DNA of 64,000 bases from Mesostigma viride (taxonomy: Eukaryota > Streptophyta > Mesostigmatophyceae > Mesostigmatales > Mesostigmataceae): assembly GCA_009746045.1 (NCBI GenBank), contig RPFO01000296.1, positions 1,419,775-1,483,774 of the forward strand. Direction: 5' to 3'. Shown here piece by piece: positions 55,761 through 63,663 of the stretch (its first letter is position 1; each line of letters starts with the position of its first letter). The position numbers and the translations under genes are program-made. The notes beneath the pieces were generated by a model. That model had not been told where the DNA came from. It was given only the letters and a program-made list of their open reading frames with translations, and did no database searches.

Positions 55761-56649
55761 TCAATTCTTCAGCTCGAAGGGGAGGAACCAACGCTCCTTC
55801 TCCACCTTCTCGAGCCCAGCAATGTCCTCCAAGGAAAGAGCGCCCAAACGGAAGTCGCAGAAAAGGTCCTCGCCCAGACGCTCCAAGTCCAGGTCCAGGT
55901 CCATGTCCTCCACGCGGAAGGGGCCCATCGCCGAAAACATATCCTCCTCCTCCTCCAGAGCGCAAGGAGCGGGGGCGGGAGCGAGAGACTTCTCCTCCTC
56001 GGCGGCCATCAGATCGATAGCCTCGCGGATCTCGCGGTCGCTGCGCTGGATGCGGGACTCGCTCAAAAGATCCTTCACGGGACCCTCGAAGGCGCCCCAA
56101 CCTAGCACCTCGTCGTCCTGCACGTGCGCCTCCGAAGACTTGGGAGGAGAACCGCGGAAGTAGGGAGACAGACGGCGACGGCAGCCGCGCAACTCGCGGC
56201 GAGAGCTGTCCTTCACGCGAGCGCCCATCCCGTCGTGAGGGCGCAGGTGCGGGTTCTTGCCCTTCACGCGAAGGCAGCGGCGGAAAGGAGCCGGCATGCA
56301 AGGGGCGCACGGAGTGCGAGGAGAAGGGAGGCGATCCGGCTCCGACTCAGCGTCAGAAGACGACTCGGAAACGGCGTCAGCGGCCACACAGAGGAAGTTG
56401 AGGAAATCTCGGAGGAGACGCCCTCAGAGGAGCTGTAGCTGAAGGAGGGCACGTTCTCGTAGTCCTCCTCCTCGTCCGCTGCATCTCCTTCGCGCGGGCC
56501 TTGCGAAGGCGGGCCTGCTTGTTCTGAGTTTCGCGGCAAGAAAGGCACGCCAGCGTGAACCCGTTCGCCAAGCGGGCGGACAGGAAATGGGACTCGGGGA
56601 ACGCCCGGTTGCACTTGTTGCAAGACAGGAAACGGGCGGAGGAAGCCAT
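55761..56649 (-). CDS. Zinc-ribbon protein with acidic C-terminus (two frame interruptions)
   Basis: Starts at the ATG 56649 (MASSARFLSCNKCNRAFPES), with a four-Cys ribbon CNKC...CLSC in the first 45 residues and then a basic helix (RLRKARAKEM). One base seems missing near 56496-56500, after which an acidic stretch (EGDAADEEEDYENVPSFSYS) is read. Another seems missing near 56390-56402, after which the frame runs to 55761. That last part has a Cys/Arg patch (CAPCMPAPFRRCLRVKGKN) and a long acidic, Leu-rich C-terminus. An AATAAA signal on the coding strand lies about 60 bp past the stop (55698-55703). It could instead be two adjacent genes or a decayed one. Family not recognised. Confidence 0.55.
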
Positions 56650-57142
56650 AGCCAGAAAGAAAGCAAGGAAGATTGCCGAGATAGACGATAGCGCGTGATG
56701 CGTGAGTGAGATGGCCAAGTCCGAGGGGACCACGCACTTTCTACGCGGACCGGCCTCGATTCCCGTGCGCTCCCATTGGACGAAAACGGATGGCGTCGCG
56801 CCGGCTGGAAACTTCTAGAAGATTCCCGCGGCCCGCCACGAGATCTTGTCAGCGGATCCGGAAAGAGATCCCGTGCGTCACCACCGGCCGCCAGCCGCCA
56901 CTCGTAGACTGAGAAGGACGGTTACGAGATCCCGTGCACGCCCATTGGACAGGCCGGGACGCGGGGCAGAAAGACCGTTACGACCACCGCGCGCCGAGCG
57001 CCCATTGGTCCAGCCACCACACGCGAGACCCACGGGAAAGGACAAAAGCACTCCAACGCGCAAGGAACACGCACAGACGCACACGCACACACAAGCTAGC
57101 TAACGAACGAACAGCCATAGCCAACACTCCTACACAACAGAC
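56650..57142. promoter_or_regulatory. Divergent promoter with four-unit heat-shock element and CCAAT boxes
   Basis: GAAACTTCTAGAAGATTC at 56808-56825 is a perfect GAAnnTTCnnGAAnnTTC heat-shock element. CCCATTGG (inverted CCAAT) occurs at 56773, 56941 and 57001. It lies between genes starting at 56649 (minus) and 57143 (plus). Confidence 0.65.
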
Positions 57143-58657
57143 ATGGACGCCTTCTCCGTTTTGTGCGAGGCCGCTCAGGCTCAGGCTCAGACTAAGGCTA
57201 AGGATCAGGCACTCCTTGCAATCCCGGAAATGCACTCTCTGAACCTCTCTGACGACGAGAAGGAGGCCGCCACCGCGCTCGCCACGCTCAAAATCGTGCC
57301 CGAGGTCATCAAGGCGGTCCAGGCGGGCACGGGGGCTGCAAACAAAAACAACAACAAGCAGACGCCCGCGCCCACGCCAGCGCCCACGCCCGCGCCCACG
57401 CAGACGCAGCCGCAGACGCAGACGCAGGCAAACGCCAACGTCAACGTCAACCTCAACGCGCAGAGGCCAAAACGACCCCTGGAGATGGCGCCCGCGCCTT
57501 TGCCCGCCCCGGCCCTTTCTCCAGCCCTTTCTCAGGCCCCTGCGCCCACGCCCATCCTATCGCTGCCGGAAGGAGCCGTCACCATGGAGGTCGTGCACCC
57601 GGACGGGAGGAAGGAGCTCGTTTACCGCATCGTGCCCGCGGTGGCGGCGGCCGCGGCGGCAAAGAGAGCCAAGACGGTCATCTCCGTCGCCGTGGGCGTG
57701 CCCTGCAACCCGCAGACCGTCGTGGGCGTGCCCAAGCTGCCCCAAGTCGTGCCCAGGCCCGCGGGGCCCCCGCTCCTGCCGCCCGTCAAGCTCTTCGCGC
57801 AGGGGATGCAGAACCTCGCCAGGATGCAAGTCGCCGCGACCGCCATGGCCGCGAGAAGCCCCGTCCTCGCACAGCCGCAGCCGCAGCCGCAGCAGCCGCA
57901 GCAGCCAAGGCAGATCCTCCCCAACCACGTGCTCATCAACAGGGACGTGCCCGTTCACGCGCCCAGGCGGCACTCCGCGCAGGTCAGGGCGCTGCTCACA
58001 AGGAACCCGGCAGCCAGGGTCTTCCCCACGCCGGCGGGAGAGCAGCACAAGGTCGACAGGCTCCTCCTGCTGCCCGGGGAGGACAGGAAGCCCGCGCGCG
58101 TCGAGAACATCGACCCGGAGCAGGAGGCCAAGCTCGTCTACCCCCTCATGGTGGTCACGCCCGCCAAGTGCTGGGGGCAGATGCCTACCAAGGTGCCGCT
58201 CGACAAGGCCGAGGACAAGGAGCAGGAGGCCATCTGGAGGAACATCCGCAACGCCCAGATCGAGGAGGGGTGGAGGCAGCCGTGCGTGCTGCAGGGGACC
58301 TGCAAGGCGGTCAGGGCCGAGAGGGACGCGGTGGACGCCTGCCTGGCCAAGATCGCGCCCTCGTCTCCGGAGATGGCGGCTCGCATCGACCAGCGCGCGG
58401 CGTTGCGCACGCAGGCGCTGGCTCTGGCGACTCTGAACGAGCACATCTTGAGGGACTTGCTTCCTCTGGTGCCCGAGGACCGCAGGCGGGACTATGCGAC
58501 GATGGCGAGGGAGTTCAGCTTCTTCGCGAGGAGCACTGTGGTGCGGGCTTGCGCTTCCGCGGGTCGTTCTGGTGCTGCTGCTATTCAGAATAGGGTGGCT
58601 AACTTGCGGGACAAGGCTACGGCGCTGTTCTCGTACACGCCCGTGGGCGAGCTGTAG
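57143..58657 (+). CDS. Pro/Ala/Gln-rich protein of unknown function
   Basis: 504 residues from the ATG 57143 to TAG at 58655-58657, uninterrupted. The N-terminus is helical (FSVLCEAAQAQAQTKAKDQA) with the short motif LNLSDDEKEAATALATLKI at residues 32-51. Then come Asn- and Pro/Thr-rich repeats (APTPAPTPAP, TQTQPQTQTQ) and an Ala/Pro linker. The ordered C-terminal half (residues about 290-504) is Arg/Glu-rich, with two Cys in WRQPCVLQGTCKAVR. No domain is recognised. Composition, GC-rich third positions and packed neighbours match the other genes of this block. A structural or DNA-associated viral protein is one guess, without direct evidence. Confidence 0.75.
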   Translation: MDAFSVLCEAAQAQAQTKAKDQALLAIPEMHSLNLSDDEKEAATALATLKIVPEVIKAVQAGTGAANKNNNKQTPAPTPAPTPAPTQTQPQTQTQANANVNVNLNAQRPKRPLEMAPAPLPAPALSPALSQAPAPTPILSLPEGAVTMEVVHPDGRKELVYRIVPAVAAAAAAKRAKTVISVAVGVPCNPQTVVGVPKLPQVVPRPAGPPLLPPVKLFAQGMQNLARMQVAATAMAARSPVLAQPQPQPQQPQQPRQILPNHVLINRDVPVHAPRRHSAQVRALLTRNPAARVFPTPAGEQHKVDRLLLLPGEDRKPARVENIDPEQEAKLVYPLMVVTPAKCWGQMPTKVPLDKAEDKEQEAIWRNIRNAQIEEGWRQPCVLQGTCKAVRAERDAVDACLAKIAPSSPEMAARIDQRAALRTQALALATLNEHILRDLLPLVPEDRRRDYATMAREFSFFARSTVVRACASAGRSGAAAIQNRVANLRDKATALFSYTPVGEL

Positions 58658-58790
58658 ACTTGGGTATTGGACTTGGACTTGGGTATTGGACTTGGGAATT
58701 GATGGATGAAATGTAATGAGTAATAAAGAACTTTATTGATGAATGAATAATAAAGTGTTTTGTTGATGATTCCAACAATGAGTGGACCCA
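58658..58790. terminator. Convergent polyadenylation region
   Basis: AATAAAG occurs twice on the plus strand (58721 and 58748), for the gene ending at 58657. TTTATTG at 58735 gives AATAAA on the minus strand. A GGACTTGGGTATT motif is duplicated just after the stop. Confidence 0.6.
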
Positions 58791-58799
58791 CTAGCTACC

Positions 58800-58992
58800 T
58801 GGCCAAAAGGCCTCTCGCCGCCCGGGAATGGGGAATTTGAAGTTGTCTCTGGGGTATACAACCTCGGCATGTGTAAATAATAAAGATTCTCGATGCCCGG
58901 GCCGGGGAATTCCAGAAGTGACAGGTTTGACACACCTCCTTGTGCTCTGCTAATATCCGTCAGTGTCTCATGCAATGAGACTTGTACTTTAG
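58800..58992 (-). pseudogene. Fragment of a BRO-like gene
   Basis: 58812-58880 resembles the interior of the adjacent gene (59620-59690): GGGAATTTGAAGTTGT and ATACAACCTCGGCATGTG are shared. A second shorter similarity follows at 58885-58905. It contains no usable frame. A 29-bp sequence starting TTTGACACACCTCCTTG at 58926-58954 recurs exactly at 60039-60067, on the other side of the intact gene. Confidence 0.6.
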
Positions 58993-59850
58993 CTAGTTGA
59001 CTGCGATTGCAGTGCGGGACTCGCGCGTGAGACGCTGGTTGAGGCGCATGACCTTGACGTTCTCCTGGATGCACTCCTTGTCCGCGCGTGTGTCGTGAAG
59101 TCCGGTAGCCTTAAACACCGGTTCGAGCAAATCCCGTTTACGTTTTGCGACTCCCAACGGGTTGTCACCCGTCAGCCTGATTTCTTTGGCTTCCAGGACT
59201 TGGAGAAAGTTCATCCCGGCACTCTGCTCTTCGGTCAGCAGGTCACGTGCCGACCCTCCAACATTGTAGATCCCGCGAAGCTCGCTGGAAGTCTTGCCAG
59301 TAACCGCGAGATTGTTGCTGTCATGGACCTTAGGGTACAGCAGGCCGCTTCCCTTATGCTTGTCGAGGTATTCCTTGATGGCGTCGTTCAAATTGCGGGT
59401 AGAAAGACAGCTCTTGATGCGATTATTCTGCTGCAGAGTAGACAAGGCCGTGTCGGTCCCATCCTTGGCGTCCGCGCGCTTCAAGATGTCCTCGGCCAGA
59501 GTCCGATCCGCGTTCAAGTATCGTTCCAGGAGTATAGAGACCTTGTCACGAAACTTGGCCGCGAGCTTTCCTGGGAGCAACATCATGATGCGACTCAGCC
59601 CCTGGCGGTCGGTCACGGGCGTCTCTCGCTGCCCGAGACCGGGAAATTTGAAGTTGTATACGACAGATACAACCTCGGAATGTGCCTTCTGGAGCTTCGA
59701 CCATATATCCCGCGGGTTTTTGAATCCGCAGCTAGCAAGTGTGTCGAATATAGAAATTCTTCCGTCAGGTGTCACGCGTATCTTTCCAGTAAACCTGGGG
59801 TCGTCCTCGGACCCGTCCATTGGGGTGAGGTACTTCACGATGGCCGCCAT
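58993..59850 (-). CDS. BRO/KilA-N-like protein
   Basis: 285 residues from the ATG at 59850 (context GGCCATGGCGGCC). The N-terminal half has the core ISIFDTLASCGFKNPRDIWS, FKFPGLGQRETPVTDRQGL and IMMLLPGKLAAKFRDKVSIL followed by LLERYLNAD. This matches the BRO-N/KilA-like DNA-binding domain found repeatedly in large DNA viruses and in algal genomes carrying viral DNA. The C-terminal half is helical and basic (NPLGVAKRKRDLLEPVFKAT). A TATA-like GGTATAAG lies about 60 bp upstream (59909-59916, coding on the minus strand). It is flanked by identical 29-bp direct repeats and a decayed fragment of itself, which suggests local duplication. Likely binds DNA; target unknown. Confidence 0.75.
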   Translation of the reverse strand: MAAIVKYLTPMDGSEDDPRFTGKIRVTPDGRISIFDTLASCGFKNPRDIWSKLQKAHSEVVSVVYNFKFPGLGQRETPVTDRQGLSRIMMLLPGKLAAKFRDKVSILLERYLNADRTLAEDILKRADAKDGTDTALSTLQQNNRIKSCLSTRNLNDAIKEYLDKHKGSGLLYPKVHDSNNLAVTGKTSSELRGIYNVGGSARDLLTEEQSAGMNFLQVLEAKEIRLTGDNPLGVAKRKRDLLEPVFKATGLHDTRADKECIQENVKVMRLNQRLTRESRTAIAVN

Positions 59851-60195
59851 GGCCACCAAAGATGGCCGAAACAGAGAATTTCACGGTGTTTGGAACGACA
59901 TTCTTCTACTTATACCTTGATAAAACGACCAAACTCTTCCAAACCGAGACGTGGCCTATCAAACGAATGCCACGTGTCGTTATAAGACGCGAACACATCA
60001 CTCTCTCGTTGCCCCTGGGAGTTTCCAGTGTGTTAAAGTTTGACACACCTCCTTGTGCTCTGCTAATGTGTTTGGATGTTGCAGCTCTACTACGCCGTAT
60101 CTACGGGCCGCGGGCCTAGCTACGAGTGCATGAGATGTTGGAGTCGTGTATTGGATGAAAATGCCTTTATTCATTCATTGATAGGAAAATACCAT

Positions 60196-60866
60196 TCAAG
60201 TTAGGCGGGCACGTTTGGCCACGGGCAAAGGGGTGTATCCATCCACCAAAAGGGAGTAGGCGAGCTCTTTCTGGCTCTCCGGCACGGCCATGAAAGCGTG
60301 CATCATCAAGCAGTCGCGAGGGCCGGCCTTGAAAACGCGAATGGGCCGGTTCTCCCCCAGCAGGAAACGCTGGTCTTCCTGCGAGCGAGAGGGGTTGCGC
60401 CAAGGAATGCCCCTCTCGTACGAGGTTTGGAAGAATCCCATCAGCTCCTCGTGCTGCGTGCTTCGTTGTAAAAGGGCCCAGCACTGGGCCTTGTATTCCC
60501 CCACGTTCGTGTCCATCAGGCTCCTGTCCGGGAGATAGACGCGCCGTTCGTCGCCCCTTTTGGGCTCCGCGGACCACGGAATGAAGCGGGGCCACCGCTC
60601 ATCGTTCGGGGGAGTGCTGGCGGATCGTTGTACATAGCCAGGGAGTCTGCGTAAACGCTCAGGCCTCGCTTCACGTTGTGAGACCGCGTCTCTCGAAAAA
60701 CCCACATCTTGGGGCGGCCTTCGTACGCGAGTTCGCTTTCCTCTTGGAACGAGGGAGAGACGGGCCGTTCCTTTCGCGCCACCTCTTTGCGGAACTGAGA
60801 AATCGTCACGCTTTTCAGCCACACGAACTCTCGTTCGCGGAGGGCTTCGAGTTTGTCGATGGCCAT
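60196..60866 (-). CDS. Protein of unknown function (one frame interruption)
   Basis: About 223 residues from the ATG 60866 (CATAGCCATGGCC context) to 60196. First frame: MAIDKLEALREREFVWLKSV, KEVARKERPV, GRPKMWVFRETRS, ADSLAMYN. At the G-run 60608-60612 one base seems missing. The second frame continues NDERWPRFIPWSAEPKRGDE, SLMDTNVGEYKAQCWALLQR, GIPWRNPSRSQEDQRFLLGE, AYSLLVDGYTP and VAKRARLT. It is rich in Arg, Trp and Tyr; no domain is recognised. AATAAA on the coding strand (60167-60172) follows the stop. Its N-terminus MAI and ATG context resemble the gene at 53482. Confidence 0.6.
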
Positions 60867-61152
60867 GGCTATGGCGGCTTGTTTTCGTGTTTTTGCTAGT
60901 GGTTTGGGTGAGGAGATGGCTGTTTGGGCGAAGGCAGCACCTTTTACACTCGAAGGCGGCCTCGAAGGGGCAGGGCATATTCGAGGAATATTCCGAGGTA
61001 CGGACCGACTCGAGTGGCGCGGCGCGGGACTGGACCGACTCGAGTGGCGCGGCGCGGGATTCGTACGGCACTATTGACGCCGCGCCACTTGCACCGTACC
61101 TAGACTGGTTACTTTAGTTCTCGAAACGCCACGTCAACGCCGTTTCGCGGGT
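60867..61152. promoter_or_regulatory. Promoter region with 27-bp direct repeats
   Basis: GACCGACTCGAGTGGCGCGG occurs twice in tandem (61003 and 61032). Its GGCGCGGCGC core also occurs three times in the 53.6 kb promoter. A two-unit heat-shock half element TTCTCGAA lies at 61118-61125. It lies upstream of the gene starting at 60866. Confidence 0.45.
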
Positions 61153-62420
61153 TTAGAACGAGCGCGAGTCACTCTCCTCGACCCCCCGGGGTGCCTGGCT
61201 CGCCTGGCTCGTTCTCGTCTCATATCCGCCATTAGAGAGTGCGGCATAATGGGGTAGAGCGTGAGAAAGTCGGTCCGCATATTCATGCTCTGCCCTCAGT
61301 TCCCTTTTATCTCTATTCTGGGCGTTGTGTGCTATTCTGGAACCGTCGTACATAGCGCGAGTCAACATTTCACCATCGACATTGTAATGAACGGGCGTTG
61401 TCCATATTCGTTTCGAGTTTTCTGCGCGGTCTTCCATATCTTTATTGATTTTACGGATTCTGTCCCACGGGATATTGCGGTCGAAATTCTTCATAACGTC
61501 GGGAACTATAGCGCTCGTCTCTCTGTCCACGAGGCGCATATTCGCAAGAGTTTTCAGTCCGCCGCGGCCAGAATCCGCTACCGCCATATTCATGATGCCC
61601 TGTTTCAAGTCCGCTGGCAGATCCTTCCAGCCGTATTCGGGAGGGGGGGTGGTACATAGGCGCCAAGTTTCATACGCCTCATCTCCGCGAACCCATCGGA
61701 CCCGTTATCGGGAAAAGTTGGAATCGGATCGGGGATGGGTTGGGGCTTTTCATTGCGAAATTTTTCCCGACGCCATAAATCCATCGCCCTTTGTTGTGTC
61801 CTGCGAACTCGGTCTGCATAATCTAGCTCGAATTGTTTTTGTTGTCTTGCGTCATTATACCTTTGAATCCTCTCCGGTGAATCGCGATTGTTTCGCAATG
61901 CGCGGATCTCCGTGTCTAGCGGTTTGATTCGTTTGTATACGTCGTTTACGTCAAGACGACTAATCGCGTCTCCTGCCAAACCTCCCGTCTTTTTGTCCAC
62001 TAGTCGCGCATTCGCGAGAAATTCTAGTCCGCCGGGACCCTTCGCAGCCATTGAAATTATGTTTCTCTGGATATTTTCTGGGATGGCGTTCCAGGTGACC
62101 TCTTTCTCTGGGGCGGGTTTCGGTGTCATCTTCGGTATCTCTTGTCTCGTGACCCTGCGTTCCGCAAAACCGTCCGCCTCGTAATCAGTCCCCGTCGATG
62201 GGTTCGTGGTCGCGAGAACAGGGGGGGGCGCGGAGTCCGTGAAGGCGACTCTCGGGAGAGGAGGAGGAGGAGTAGATTCCGAAACCCCGAACTCTCGGGC
62301 TCGGTGTCTCCGTCTCTTTCGCGCTTGACACGCGGCGTGAGTTCCGCACATCTTCCGTCCATGTCGCGCCTCGTTGCGACAGTTCTCGCCGGTCTTCGTT
62401 TTTCTGCAGCACTTCGCCAT
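61153..62420 (-). CDS. Cys/His-head protein with two F-box-like repeats (one frame interruption)
   Basis: Starts MAKCCRKTKTGENCRNEARH at 62420, a short metal-binding head (C-C-x8-C-x10-C-x2-H) followed by a basic stretch and a Pro-rich linker. A first F-box-like repeat WNAIPENIQRNIISMAAKGP with FLANARLVDKKTG leads into a charged helical region. The frame breaks at the G7 run 61643-61649. One more C would read on as PEYGWKDLPADLKQGIMNMA with LANMRLVDRETS, a second copy of the same repeat, ending SDSRSF at 61153. F-box-like modules in giant viruses usually recruit host SCF ubiquitin ligase, so that role is plausible but unproven. It could be two genes if the break is real. Confidence 0.6.
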
Positions 62421-62461
62421 GGCTCGCTTGTTTATAACGCGCGATATTATTTGAAAAACGC

Positions 62462-62935
62462 TTATTGGGGAAGGGGAGTATAACTAGAGGTCGCGGTGTC
62501 GTCCAAATCCGGGTCGTTCGGTCGAGGATAGAACCCTCCGCTCCTCGGCGGCCTGTTCAAATGGTGAATAGGGACGGTCGCCTCGCCGTCCGGACCGTTC
62601 CCGCGCTGGACGGGTCGTCGTCGAGCGCTCGACGAGCGCCCCGCCGAAGCTTGAGGAGGTTGTATTTGCCCAGGAGGTTCAGGGATGAAATCAACCGCCC
62701 CCACAGGGCCCTGCTGGGTTGCCGACAAAGGGACTGTTCGAAAGGAGTCGGCGGAGAGTTCGTTTAACGATATATTGGCAGTAGAAGTGCGCGCCACGTG
62801 TCGAAGAACGCGCCGCCGTTTCGTCTTCGCGCTTCCCCCGCGGTGTTTCGGTTTCCCGTGAAACCGACACTCGCTCCCCTTCTTCACGTCGATCGCGCAT
62901 TTCCCGCCTTTCGCCGTCTTCTTCCCGCACTTCAT
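62462..62935 (-). CDS. Cys/His-head small basic protein
   Basis: 157 residues, MKCGKKTAKGGKCAIDVKKG then SECRFHG. The same head (C-x9-C-x9-C-x2-H) opens both neighbouring genes. The rest is Arg/Pro/Ser-rich without a recognised domain and ends SSYTPLPQ. Only 41 bp separate its stop from the start of the next gene, and both share orientation. Probably a zinc-binding or nucleic-acid-binding protein of the same paralogous group that has no F-box part. Confidence 0.6.
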   Translation of the reverse strand: MKCGKKTAKGGKCAIDVKKGSECRFHGKPKHRGGSAKTKRRRVLRHVARTSTANISLNELSADSFRTVPLSATQQGPVGAVDFIPEPPGQIQPPQASAGRSSSARRRPVQRGNGPDGEATVPIHHLNRPPRSGGFYPRPNDPDLDDTATSSYTPLPQ

Positions 62936-62970
62936 TGCCGCGCTTACACAATTCGCTTCGAAAATACCGG

Positions 62971-63571
62971 TCAGGATCTCCTCTTGTCACGGCCGCCGCG
63001 CGTCGTCTTGGAACGCGCGCCGTGAGATCCGCGCCGACGTCGCACCCGTCGCTGGTTGACGACCCCTTCGTGATTTAGGGTCAACGACGGTTTTTCGGGT
63101 CCGTTTTCCCAACCTTCTAACGTGTTTACGTATTCCGGTACTGGGCCTGGTTCGGTAAGTTTGATGCCATGCTCTTTAGACAAAGCCTCTCTGATATCCA
63201 TGGCTCTTCGTCCGCTTTGCCGCATCGTCGTGTCTTTTCTCCAAATCCTGCATCGCCGCACGTCTCGCATTTACATCCTGCCTGACACGAAAAAAATCAG
63301 GGGACATTACGTTCGCTACATCGCGCTGAAGCATGGAAAGTGTTGCATTTTCAGTCAACATGTCGTACATTTCATCTTCGTTTTCAAGATCCTGCCATGT
63401 ATTTTTCGGCTTAGGTTGATCTTCGCGCCACACGAGGCATTCTCTCGCGCGGTGACCCCTCGGCCTTCGTTTCGTACTTTGTCCCGTCCTGTGCAAGTGG
63501 CAGCCGCCTCTCGTCGAAACCGCGTTCTCGCACCTCTTGCGCGTCGTGCTCGTGATCTTGCCGCACTTCAT
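62971..63571 (-). CDS. Cys/His-head protein (possible frame interruption)
   Basis: MKCGKITSTTRKRCENAVST then GGCHLH starts at 63571, the same head as the two preceding paralogues. The first frame continues as a charged helical protein to a stop at 63176 (131 residues). An overlapping frame from the ATG 63198 (MDIREALSKEHGIKLTEPGP to RGGRDKRRS) ends at 62971. One base fewer near 63208 would join them into about 200 residues. They may equally be two overlapping genes. No further domain is recognised. Confidence 0.5.
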
Positions 63572-63663
63572 CCGTGACCATACTAAACGCGCAAGAAATT
63601 TCGTGAAATGTGAAGGTTCGTTCGGTCACGAGCGAACCGAAAAGGTGTGGCCGCTTAGATACG
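63572..63663. promoter_or_regulatory. Divergent promoter with heat-shock elements
   Basis: GAAATTTCGTGAA at 63595-63607 is a perfect three-unit heat-shock element. GAAGGTTC at 63612-63619 is a further two-unit match. It lies between genes starting at 63571 (minus) and 63664 (plus). Confidence 0.6.

Noticed and set aside
57557-58444. Minus-strand frame of 295 residues opposite the Pro/Ala/Gln-rich gene
   Set aside because: Shadow in GC-rich sequence without ATG context. The plus frame is longer and ends at a polyadenylation region.
59095-59985. Plus-strand frame of 296 residues opposite the BRO-like gene
   Set aside because: The BRO core is on the minus strand, with TATA box and ATG context there.
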